Below are positions 1 through 5,271 of a stretch of 6,892 nucleotides of DNA, one piece after another. Where the stretch lies: positions 1-6,892 of the forward strand of contig CASBQX010000200.1 of NCBI GenBank assembly GCA_949127925.1. Reading direction: 5' to 3'. The stretch is from Synechococcales cyanobacterium PMM_0002 (GTDB taxonomy: Bacteria > Cyanobacteriota > Cyanobacteriia > Elainellales > Elainellaceae). The first letter of the stretch is position 1, and every line of letters starts with the position of its first letter. The notes beneath the pieces were generated by a model that ran no database searches, was not told the origin of the DNA, and was given only the letters and a program-made list of their open reading frames with translations. Both the position numbers and the translations under genes were made by a program.

Positions 1-233
1 ACATGGCAGTGATGGCACGTCATATTGCACAGCTTGCCCACGTTGATTTGAAAAATTTCGAGCGGGGCAGGTGTTAAGGTCTGCCAGCCATGGGCTGCCA
101 GGGTGGCATCAAAACCACCCTGGTTTGGCGTGTGGGCTAGCTCAACGGCTTGTAATAGGTTGAGTTGCTGAGGCGTGCTAGCTAAGGCCGCGTCACGTTG
201 TTTGAGAGTGTGTGTGGCAGTTGGGCTAGACAT
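1..233 (-). CDS. arsS: Arsenosugar biosynthesis radical SAM protein ArsS, N-terminal fragment (3' end off window)
   Basis: Read from ATG at 231-233, this frame is open to the window edge (77 codons plus two bases). The N-terminal ~60 residues are polar and probably helical. They are followed by FQINVGKLCNMTCHHCH, with cysteines at residues 69, 73 and 76. That is the CxxxCxxC motif that holds the 4Fe-4S cluster of radical S-adenosylmethionine enzymes. The context 'INVGKLCN..C.HCHV' is, from memory, typical of the ArsS family, which acts after arsenite methylation in making arsenosugars. The rest of the catalytic barrel lies outside the window. No good Shine-Dalgarno precedes the ATG. It lies 40 nt after the candidate membrane peptide at 274-411 and may be co-transcribed with it. 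Radical SAM is certain from the motif; ArsS specifically is likely. A different member of the same subfamily is the main alternative. Confidence 0.85.
   Translation of the reverse strand, partial: MSSPTATHTLKQRDAALASTPQQLNLLQAVELAHTPNQGGFDATLAAHGWQTLTPAPLEIFQINVGKLCNMTCHHCH
98..123. repeat. Perfect 9-bp inverted repeat inside arsS
   Basis: CCAGGGTGG at 98-106 and its exact reverse complement CCACCCTGG at 115-123 flank an 8-nt loop (CATCAAAA). It lies in the coding region around codons 37-45, upstream of the cysteine motif. It could form an mRNA hairpin in the early coding sequence, or be chance. No function is claimed. Confidence 0.6.
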
Positions 234-273
234 AGTGATTTCGTTACTGTTTCCATTGTGACAGTTGAATCGA

Positions 274-411
274 TTACTCGCTGACTTTTTCAGCTAGTGC
301 CTGACGTGCTATGCGAGTTACACAGAGTGCGACGGCAACTGTGGCAACGGCCACAATATAGAGGGCCATGAAGGCAGTATAGAGGGCAATGAAGGCAATC
401 CCACCACCCAT
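274..411 (-). CDS. Candidate small single-span membrane protein, 45 aa
   Basis: ATG at 409-411 is preceded by GAGG at 419-422, seven bases upstream, a good Shine-Dalgarno. The frame ends in TAA at 274-276. The peptide starts MGGGIAF and has one long hydrophobic stretch (about residues 5-31, rich in A, V, I, L, Y, F). It ends in a charged tail (R, R, K, E), so a single inner-membrane helix with a short soluble end is expected. It lies 40 nt before arsS on the same strand, which suggests co-transcription. I do not recognise a family. A longer GTG-started frame (290-547) overlaps it in another phase but has no ribosome site and an implausible Cys/His-rich end. An alternative is that this is the surviving C-terminal end of a decayed membrane protein, because upstream sequence in the same frame is protein-like but broken by stops. 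Confidence 0.42.
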   Translation of the reverse strand: MGGGIAFIALYTAFMALYIVAVATVAVALCVTRIARQALAEKVSE

Positions 412-630
412 CCCAGTCCCTCAAACCACTGTAATGCCTGACGCAGTGAGCCAGAGCGGGAGACATCGTTAACGTGGAGGCGATCGCCCCCACTCCCAAC
501 CCAGACAGTAGCCTGAACGCTCGATGCTGGATGGTTCGTTTTTGCACGGTTCGGCTAGGAAGAAGCGCGCTTGCAGCGGAGCAGAGTTTGAACAGGGAGA
601 AATAGGTTAATCCTGCCCATCATCCAGGCT
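412..630. other. Intergenic spacer between usher and the arsS side
   Basis: No intact gene with a believable start was found here. All three minus-strand phases contain protein-like stretches without starts. One phase reads WAGLTYFSLFKLC and continues through RAFRLLSGLGVGAIAS. Another reads DRLHVNDVSRSGSLRQ. This could be a decayed gene ending at the 45-aa peptide, or ordinary GC-rich spacer. It contains one HIP1 site (480-487). I see no strong terminator after the usher stop codon, so read-through toward arsS is possible. Confidence 0.4.
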
Positions 631-3534
631 CTATATTTGCAACGTTCCTACATCGTAGATCCCTTCCTGCCCTGCGGGAATCTCAAATTGCACCACTCGT
701 TGATCATCAAATCGCAATTCATATTGCCCCGGCTTAAATCCAGTTAGAGCAAACCGTCCGGCTCGGTTGGTAAATATTGTTATGGGTTGCCAATCGGGAT
801 CAGAGAGGGACACTACCTCACCCGTTTGTAGTGCGATCGGCTCACCATTTTTGGTTAGCACCGTTCCTCGCAAAAAAACTGTAGCATCAGTACCCACATA
901 CACAACCGTACCGCTACGGTAGGTGGGCAAGAGGTGATAGAGCTGTGCCCCAATGTCATACCCAATTGGCATTTCAGGGGTTTCAATCCGCAGCGGCGAT
1001 AGGTAGTAGGGCTGTAGGTCAGGAACAACCGCAGGCCCTAAGGCGTCTGCACGGGCAATATAGCCGTTTCCAGTCGGATTGACCTCTACAACCTGCTGCC
1101 GGAGGTTTCCCTGCCGTACCACCAGGGCAAAGCTATTGCTCACTGGGCGAGACCAGCCAAAGTGTCCATCTGCAAAGACTAAGGCCGTACCAAAGGTGAG
1201 CTGACTAGCATTGCCAATTAGCGCGTTATCGTCTGATGCAATTTGTAATTCTTGGGAAAATCCCAGGCTTGCCCGATATCCCATATAGTTCAATTTGCCC
1301 GTGAGCCGACTGAGTTCGGGATTTGTGTTCAAGCTAACTGAGCCTGTCAGGCGATCGACGGTTCTAGCAGCGTCGAAATTCCAGGTTGTTTGAGTCGAAG
1401 CCCCAGAACTGTTGATCTCAGCTGTTGTGATCAGCGACTGGCGCTGGCGCGGGAATAGCCAGGACAGGCTGAGGAAGGCTCGCTGTTCATCCCCTCCACC
1501 TTGGGTATGCTGTTGGCTCAAGTTGACGTTAACGCTGATGCCATGATTAAACGCCCGCGACAACCCCAGTCCTAGGCTGTAGGTATCTGCTGAGCCATCT
1601 CGACCGAGCTGATAGCGTCCATTCAAACGGGCGTTAATGTCTCCAAAGATTTGCTGAGTATAGTTAGCAGAGAAATCTAGGGTACTAGGGTCACGAGCTG
1701 TTAGGTCATCCAAAGGCATAAAGTTGTCGCCTCGGTACTCTAGCGCTAACCGCAGCGATCGCTGCGTGGGGTTGTTATTACCAAGCTGAAGGACTTCATA
1801 CACAACTTGAGCCGCACCATCAACGCCGAGTTCTTGATCATGGCTCAAGGCAACATCCCAACTGAAGTTGCCAATTGAGGTTGACCAAACTCCTTCGACG
1901 CCAGCTACTTGTCGATCAAGAGTTGCCTGGAAGTAGCCTCCTAATGTCAAGTTTTCACTTAGCCCCCACCGATCGGCAAGGGTGAGCATGGGTTGATTCC
2001 AGTCATAGGATTGGCTACCGTTTTCGGTAGAGGCACGAAAGCCAACGCCATAGGCAAACTGCTGAACACCGGGCGCAAGCTGATCTGCTGCCACTGCTCC
2101 AGAAAAGTTTAGACGCTGCACTCGACCTAAATCATCAGTGATGACGAGTTGCACCTCGTTGATGCCAGCGTTGAGTGGCAAGTTGCGAATATCCTGCGAC
2201 CCGGCAGGCAGTCGCAGCGTTTGGGTGAAGCGATCGCTGATGAAAACATCAACAGTCGAAGGTCTTTCCAGAAAAAACTCAAATCGGCTGATCGGACGCG
2301 TGATGCTATAGGGCTGAAGCGAAAAATTGCGGACAGCCGAAAACCCAAGCATTGGAATGCTGCTCTGGTATCCTCTGGTAGGAACAATCTGATCGCCAAT
2401 CGTATAGCGGATTGCCTGCACCGGATTGTCCCGCACTAGTCGAAGATCTCCTCTTGTCCATGCCGCGCCTTCACTCAAGTTGGCGCTGCCCTCCAATACC
2501 CAGTCGTCAACGTTGAGGACACCATCAATATTTAAATTTAAGGATCGTCGTTCTGCTGACTCAGCCCCGTCTGACCAGACCACTCCGGCTGCGCCCTGAA
2601 TATTAAGATACCCACTCACCTGACTGGGGAGCAGCGCGTCGGCGGCTTCAGGAGGCAGATTCCCTAGTGTGTTGACTGTTGTCCGTCGCAAGGCCGGAGG
2701 CACCTGCACCCTCACTTCTAATCTGCGTTCGTCAAAAGTGGCTACCAGTCCAGCTTGTTGCAGGGCGCTGAGGGAGAGATTACCAGCGCTATCAACAGAC
2801 GCGGTTAACCCCTGAAGGATATCCGGTCGAACAGTATCTTGCAGCTTTTCTAATAAGAAAGTGGCCTGCAAACGGGCAATTGGTGTGGCAGCCGTTGCGG
2901 TCAGCACCAAGATTTGCCCCTGGAGTTGGTCATCTAAAAAAAAAGGAACGTTAAGCTGCTGAGCAGTTATATTTCGAGGGCTACCAAAAATGCGCTCAAA
3001 TAATTCATCCTCAGACTCTGTGCTGCTCGGCTGCGGCTCTGAAGCGTTTTGTGATGTCTGACTGACAGCCTGACCCGAATGCTCAGCCGATTCAATGGCT
3101 GGCGCTTGTTCTGGGGCAGGCGTAGCATTAGATGCGATTTTTGCCGCTGAGTCTTGAGCAGCCGCTTCTGATGGATTGGCTCCCTGTTCTACCGACGGCA
3201 CGAACTCGGTTGACTCAAACGCAGTAACGGCAGCAGGCAGATGACTGTCCACTATTGAAACCGGAAGCGCGGCTCGTGGTTGGCTGCCGCTGCGTTGTGC
3301 AAATTGAATCGTGTTGATCGACTCTGGAGCCGTAACGATCGCAGACACAGCAGTTGATCGAATAGCAACCGCAGCTTCCGCAGGGGCGATCGCCTGCTCA
3401 TGCGTAGGGGTGGCAATTGATAGATCGGTCGATTTTTGCGCCGATGCAGTTGGCAATGCAGTTAATGCCGATGCAGTCGGCAATACAGTTAATAGCGATA
3501 GTGTAGTGAGTAATGTATGAATTGCTATGGACAC
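631..3534 (-). CDS. Archaic-type fimbrial outer-membrane usher
   Basis: This 967-aa protein is the outer-membrane assembly platform of a chaperone-usher pilus. It recruits chaperone-subunit complexes, polymerises subunits and secretes the fibre. The start is GTG (3532-3534), with AGAGAAG just upstream; an in-frame TAG at 3544-3546 rules out a longer product. Residues 1-32 are a signal peptide containing a tandem repeat (LTVLPTASA/LTALPTASA). Residues ~33-172 are Ala/Pro/Ser/Gln-rich linker. DELFERIFG at 176-184 opens the N-terminal binding domain (~176-285). The beta barrel starts near 305. The plug domain is ~424-478 (PSTVDVFISDRF, then NLPLNAGINEVQLVITDDLGR), followed by the ADQLAPGVQQFAYGVGFR barrel re-entry. 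After the last strands (~830-870, PYYLSPLRIE.PEMPIGYDI) there is one beta-sandwich C-terminal domain (~885-945, GTVLTKNGEPI, GRFALTGFKPGQYEL). The protein has no cysteine. The usher family is very secure; the archaic/sigma clade is inferred from motifs. Confidence 0.94.
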   Translation of the reverse strand: MSIAIHTLLTTLSLLTVLPTASALTALPTASAQKSTDLSIATPTHEQAIAPAEAAVAIRSTAVSAIVTAPESINTIQFAQRSGSQPRAALPVSIVDSHLPAAVTAFESTEFVPSVEQGANPSEAAAQDSAAKIASNATPAPEQAPAIESAEHSGQAVSQTSQNASEPQPSSTESEDELFERIFGSPRNITAQQLNVPFFLDDQLQGQILVLTATAATPIARLQATFLLEKLQDTVRPDILQGLTASVDSAGNLSLSALQQAGLVATFDERRLEVRVQVPPALRRTTVNTLGNLPPEAADALLPSQVSGYLNIQGAAGVVWSDGAESAERRSLNLNIDGVLNVDDWVLEGSANLSEGAAWTRGDLRLVRDNPVQAIRYTIGDQIVPTRGYQSSIPMLGFSAVRNFSLQPYSITRPISRFEFFLERPSTVDVFISDRFTQTLRLPAGSQDIRNLPLNAGINEVQLVITDDLGRVQRLNFSGAVAADQLAPGVQQFAYGVGFRASTENGSQSYDWNQPMLTLADRWGLSENLTLGGYFQATLDRQVAGVEGVWSTSIGNFSWDVALSHDQELGVDGAAQVVYEVLQLGNNNPTQRSLRLALEYRGDNFMPLDDLTARDPSTLDFSANYTQQIFGDINARLNGRYQLGRDGSADTYSLGLGLSRAFNHGISVNVNLSQQHTQGGGDEQRAFLSLSWLFPRQRQSLITTAEINSSGASTQTTWNFDAARTVDRLTGSVSLNTNPELSRLTGKLNYMGYRASLGFSQELQIASDDNALIGNASQLTFGTALVFADGHFGWSRPVSNSFALVVRQGNLRQQVVEVNPTGNGYIARADALGPAVVPDLQPYYLSPLRIETPEMPIGYDIGAQLYHLLPTYRSGTVVYVGTDATVFLRGTVLTKNGEPIALQTGEVVSLSDPDWQPITIFTNRAGRFALTGFKPGQYELRFDDQRVVQFEIPAGQEGIYDVGTLQI
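3439..3492 (-). repeat. 27-bp imperfect tandem repeat in the usher signal peptide
   Basis: Two adjacent 27-bp units (3439-3465 and 3466-3492) differ at about three positions. They encode consecutive nonapeptides, LTVLPTASA and LTALPTASA, each ending in an AxA-type signal peptidase I site. The duplication therefore doubles both the end of the hydrophobic region and the cleavage site. Copy number could vary between strains without a frameshift. Confidence 0.85.
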
Positions 3535-3560
3535 AGTGCTTCTCTAGCGAGCATGTCAGA

Positions 3561-3680
3561 TCAAACTGTAGTCAGAGCTATCTGACTACAGGACAGTTTT
3601 TGTTCACGCGATCGCATAGCCTTTCCGCTGGCAAAACTGCTGCAAAGAAGACAAAGGAAAATAGTGCAGCCGCGCCCCAT
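3561..3680 (-). CDS. Possible 39-aa leader peptide between chaperone and usher
   Basis: ATG at 3678-3680 is preceded by GGAG (3690-3693) with nine bases between, the same arrangement as at the subunit 2 start. It begins 14 nt after the chaperone stop. The product starts MGRGCTIFLCLLC, has a short hydrophobic stretch with cysteines up to about residue 17, then a polar end, and stops with TGA at 3561-3563. Its last codons run through both arms of the hairpin at 3566-3591. Ribosomes translating it would therefore melt that hairpin. This is the layout of a translated leader controlling a downstream gene, here the usher. It could equally be chance; base composition does not decide it and the cysteines are unlike the neighbouring proteins. 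Confidence 0.27.
   Translation of the reverse strand: MGRGCTIFLCLLCSSFASGKAMRSREQKLSCSQIALTTV
3566..3591 (-). terminator. Perfect 11-bp hairpin upstream of the usher (possible attenuator)
   Basis: CTGTAGTCAGA (3566-3576) and TCTGACTACAG (3581-3591) are exact reverse complements with a four-base loop. On the minus strand the hairpin is followed only by TTTGATC, so as an intrinsic terminator it would be weak. It ends 31 bases before the usher GTG. A competing pairing exists between AAACTGT (3563-3569) and ACAGTTT (3593-3599), which would break the main stem. It may lower usher transcription relative to the chaperone, protect the upstream mRNA end, or hide nothing at all. Structure is certain; function is inferred. 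Confidence 0.55.
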
Positions 3681-3694
3681 TGACAACAGCTCCG

Positions 3695-4450
3695 TTACTC
3701 TGAGTCAAATTCAAACGTGGCGGTGGTGGGACTCACAGAAAAGCCATTCGGATACGGAATAATGAAACGACGAAGATGACCTGCCAGAATGACGGAATTA
3801 TTAATGTTTGTGAGCTGCTCCGGCTGTAAGCTAACACTCTCACCCGTCGGCAATACCAGATGTAAGTGGAAATTCCTTAGTACCGCTCTAGCATTTCCTT
3901 GATTATTTAAAGTAATTGCCAACCCTGGTGGTTGGCTGGCATCAGGCTGAGGCTCAATCGTTTCTAAAACGACATTAGCAGCCGGATTGGCTGGACGAAT
4001 GTATACCGAGCCGAGATAGCGCAGCAAAACCTGAACACCGCCAACTGGTCTGGCCTGATTTTCATCTGCCTGATCTAAATTGATCGGCAACTGCTCTGCC
4101 AGTAGGCGATATGAGAGTTCAGTGGTGGGCTGAGGATCACCTAGCCAGGTGACGCGTACACTCTGCGTTTTACCAGGCTCCAGCAAAATTTGAGTGGGAT
4201 AAATTAAAAAATCATCATCACCACTGCTGTAAGTTTCTGTACCGTTAATATCGGTTTGCCGTCGTAGCATAGAAAGCTCAACTGCTAGCGGTTCATCTCC
4301 ATCGTTAACGACTTCGTAGGATTGAGTTGCGTTTCTTCCAGCAGGAGCAAATTCACGAGATATGGGGAGGAGTTCAAATGCAGATGCTGGAAAAGCTGGC
4401 ACTGCTAAGAGGACTGCTGAAAGTAAAAGAGACGAAAGCGAGAATTTCAT
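3695..4450 (-). CDS. Periplasmic fimbrial chaperone, PapD-like (archaic type)
   Basis: This 251-aa protein has a signal peptide at residues 1-24 (PASA cleavage site). It escorts fimbrial subunits through the periplasm by lending a beta strand and delivers them to the usher. The mature protein is two immunoglobulin-like domains. Domain 1 (~25-152) shows FELLPISREFAPAGR, SYEVVNDGDEP, then the conserved YPTQILLEPGKTQSVRVTW near 84-102. The donating G1 strand is ~137-152 (VGGVQVLLRYLGSVYIRP). Where classical PapD has a lysine (K112) that anchors the subunit C terminus, this strand has serine or glycine. The LRY..xVYIRP form resembles archaic chaperones. Domain 2 (~155-251) contains LAITLNNQGNARAVLRNFHL, a typical late pattern. 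There is no cysteine. The start lies 26 nt after the subunit 2 stop; no Shine-Dalgarno is visible, so translational coupling is likely. Length and motifs fit the family closely. Confidence 0.94.
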   Translation of the reverse strand: MKFSLSSLLLSAVLLAVPAFPASAFELLPISREFAPAGRNATQSYEVVNDGDEPLAVELSMLRRQTDINGTETYSSGDDDFLIYPTQILLEPGKTQSVRVTWLGDPQPTTELSYRLLAEQLPINLDQADENQARPVGGVQVLLRYLGSVYIRPANPAANVVLETIEPQPDASQPPGLAITLNNQGNARAVLRNFHLHLVLPTGESVSLQPEQLTNINNSVILAGHLRRFIIPYPNGFSVSPTTATFEFDSE

Positions 4451-4476
4451 AGAATGTTTTGATCAGGCGGTATGGG

Positions 4477-4932
4477 CTAATTTTCAGAAGCGGTAATGGT
4501 GATGGAGGCACTGTAGCTACCTGGATCTTGTAGGGCTGCGGGTAGATAGCGAATATAGACACCGCGATCGGCTGTCCCCGCGACAGAGGTGCTAAACGTG
4601 TAATTCTGGCCTGATGGAGTCGTAAAACTTCCTGCGGATGGTGTTCCCGCACCGTCTGCTACGGTGGTGATCTGAAAAGGGATTGAAGTTCCACCCGATT
4701 TATATAGGCTGCTAGAGCTAATCGTTACGGTGAAGCCTTGCGGGTTATCGGTTGATAGATAGATGTCTGCTACTTTAACAATATGAGTAGATGAATTTCC
4801 TCTTCCATCTAAGTCCAGCGAAGTTGCAATTGAGGCTGGATTTGTTACGAGTGAGACGTTAGCGATCGCTGGTTTTGCTACAAGCAAACTCAGCATTAGC
4901 AGCCCCAAACTAATTTTAAATCGCTGTTTCAT
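4477..4932 (-). CDS. Fimbrial subunit 2, possible tip/initiating subunit
   Basis: This 151-aa secreted protein has a signal peptide at residues 1-24 (PAIA, cleaved before NVSLV). GGAG at 4942-4945, nine bases before the ATG, supports the start. It is a clear paralogue of subunit 1. Shared blocks are VAD..LST.N.QGFTVT (54-70), GGTSI (80-84), GSFTTPSGQNYTF (101-113) and, at the end, YIRYLPAALQDPGSY followed by SITITASEN. The repeated short beta strands, about 127 mature residues and the position beside a PapD-like chaperone point to a single incomplete Ig-fold pilin, reminiscent of spore-coat-U/archaic fimbrial subunits. Its mature N terminus is about 11 residues shorter than that of subunit 1 before the common LVT.P motif, so it may lack the donor strand and sit at the tip. 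There is no cysteine. The fold assignment is inference, since sequence similarity to known pilins is weak by eye. Confidence 0.78.
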   Translation of the reverse strand: MKQRFKISLGLLMLSLLVAKPAIANVSLVTNPASIATSLDLDGRGNSSTHIVKVADIYLSTDNPQGFTVTISSSSLYKSGGTSIPFQITTVADGAGTPSAGSFTTPSGQNYTFSTSVAGTADRGVYIRYLPAALQDPGSYSASITITASEN

Positions 4933-4941
4933 TGCTTCAAT

Positions 4942-4945
4942 CTCC
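4942..4945 (-). promoter_or_regulatory. Ribosome binding site of subunit 2
   Basis: The minus strand reads GGAG, nine bases before the ATG. It is among the clearest Shine-Dalgarno sites in the operon. It gives subunit 2 its own translation start after the repeat-rich spacer. Confidence 0.7.
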
Positions 4946-4970
4946 GACGTGCTTTTAATAAATAAAGAAG

Positions 4971-5011
4971 TGGGAAGGGTGAGTTGGACATAGCCATCTA
5001 TGCCCCTCCCA
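4971..5011 (-). terminator. Hairpin with T-rich tail upstream of subunit 2 (possible terminator/attenuator)
   Basis: TGGGAAGGG (4971-4979) pairs at 8 of 9 positions with CCCCTCCCA (5003-5011). Inside it, CATAG (4989-4993) pairs with CTATG (4998-5002) around a CCAT loop. There is an unpaired stretch in one arm. On the minus strand the structure is followed by CTTCTTTATTTATT, a T-rich but interrupted tail. It lies between subunit 1 and subunit 2, just before the subunit 2 ribosome site, where partial termination would leave most transcripts carrying only subunit 1. Confidence 0.45.
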
Positions 5012-5013
5012 AT

Positions 5014-5174
5014 CTCTTAGTAGCTGTTTGAAAGGTGGCTGGCTGTGATTTTAAGCAACGAATGATCTCTCCTGGCTCTCCTTAATTTATAAAGGAAAAC
5101 GCAGGAGGATCGATGCCGTTTCACTACCAGAAATAGGACTTTTCAAACATGCTCTTGCTGAAACCTCCTAGTAG
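5014..5174. mobile_element. Foldback miniature element (MITE-like) between the two subunit genes
   Basis: The left end contains GCTGTTTGAAAGGT (from about 5023). The right end contains ACTTTTCAAACATGC (from about 5139). These are imperfect inverted copies. The similarity continues inward: one arm reads CGAATGATCTCTCCTGG and the other, inverted, CGGCATCGATCCTCCTG, down to a central hairpin (TCCTT 5079-5083 with AAGGA 5092-5096). The whole piece is thus one long imperfect palindrome of ~140 bp without coding capacity. Near-identical 10-mers flank it (CTCTTAGTAG 5014-5023, CTCCTAGTAG 5165-5174, 9 of 10) and may be a target duplication or part of the ends. This is the structure of a non-autonomous element mobilised by a transposase elsewhere. 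I cannot name the parent IS. Confidence 0.55.
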
Positions 5175-5192
5175 AAGACGGCGCAAGTTTGA

Positions 5193-5250
5193 CTACCGTA
5201 GGGTGGGCATCTTGCCCGCGCAGGCTAGAAGCCTGCACTACGAACGGTAG
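5193..5250. repeat. Double-hairpin dispersed repeat just after subunit 1
   Basis: CTACCGT (5193-5199) and ACGGTAG (5244-5250) are exact outer inverted repeats. They enclose two tight hairpins. The first is GGGCA/TGCCC (5205-5217, loop TCT). The second is GCAGGCT/AGCCTGC (5220-5236, loop AGA). The text GTAGGGTGGGCATCTTGCCC is, from memory, a very common intergenic repeat in filamentous cyanobacteria. It begins 22 bases after the subunit 1 stop codon. A structure here may protect the 3' end of subunit 1 mRNA, much as REP hairpins do in enteric operons, or act as a terminator; no T-run follows it. Confidence 0.7.
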
Positions 5251-5271
5251 GCAGATTTACGCCTTATACTA

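Noticed and set aside
290..547. Minus-strand GTG-started frame of 85 codons with a signal-peptide-like N terminus
   Set aside because: There is no ribosome site before the GTG, and the second half is an unlikely Cys/Trp/His-rich text that overlaps the better 45-aa frame in another phase.
2149..2439. Plus-strand open frame of 96 codons inside the usher gene
   Set aside because: It is antisense to the barrel/plug coding region, has no recognisable motif, and is explained by the strong usher frame.
3311..3520. Plus-strand Ala/Val-rich frame of 69 codons opposite the usher N terminus
   Set aside because: It mirrors the low-complexity linker and tandem repeat on the other strand.
4374..4652. Minus-strand frame overlapping the subunit 2/chaperone junction
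   Set aside because: It overlaps two well-supported genes out of phase, so it is a shadow frame.
5014..5250. Possible CRISPR-like or tRNA structure in the hairpin-rich spacer
   Set aside because: The repeats are inverted, not regularly spaced direct repeats, and no cloverleaf with a T-loop GTTC is seen.
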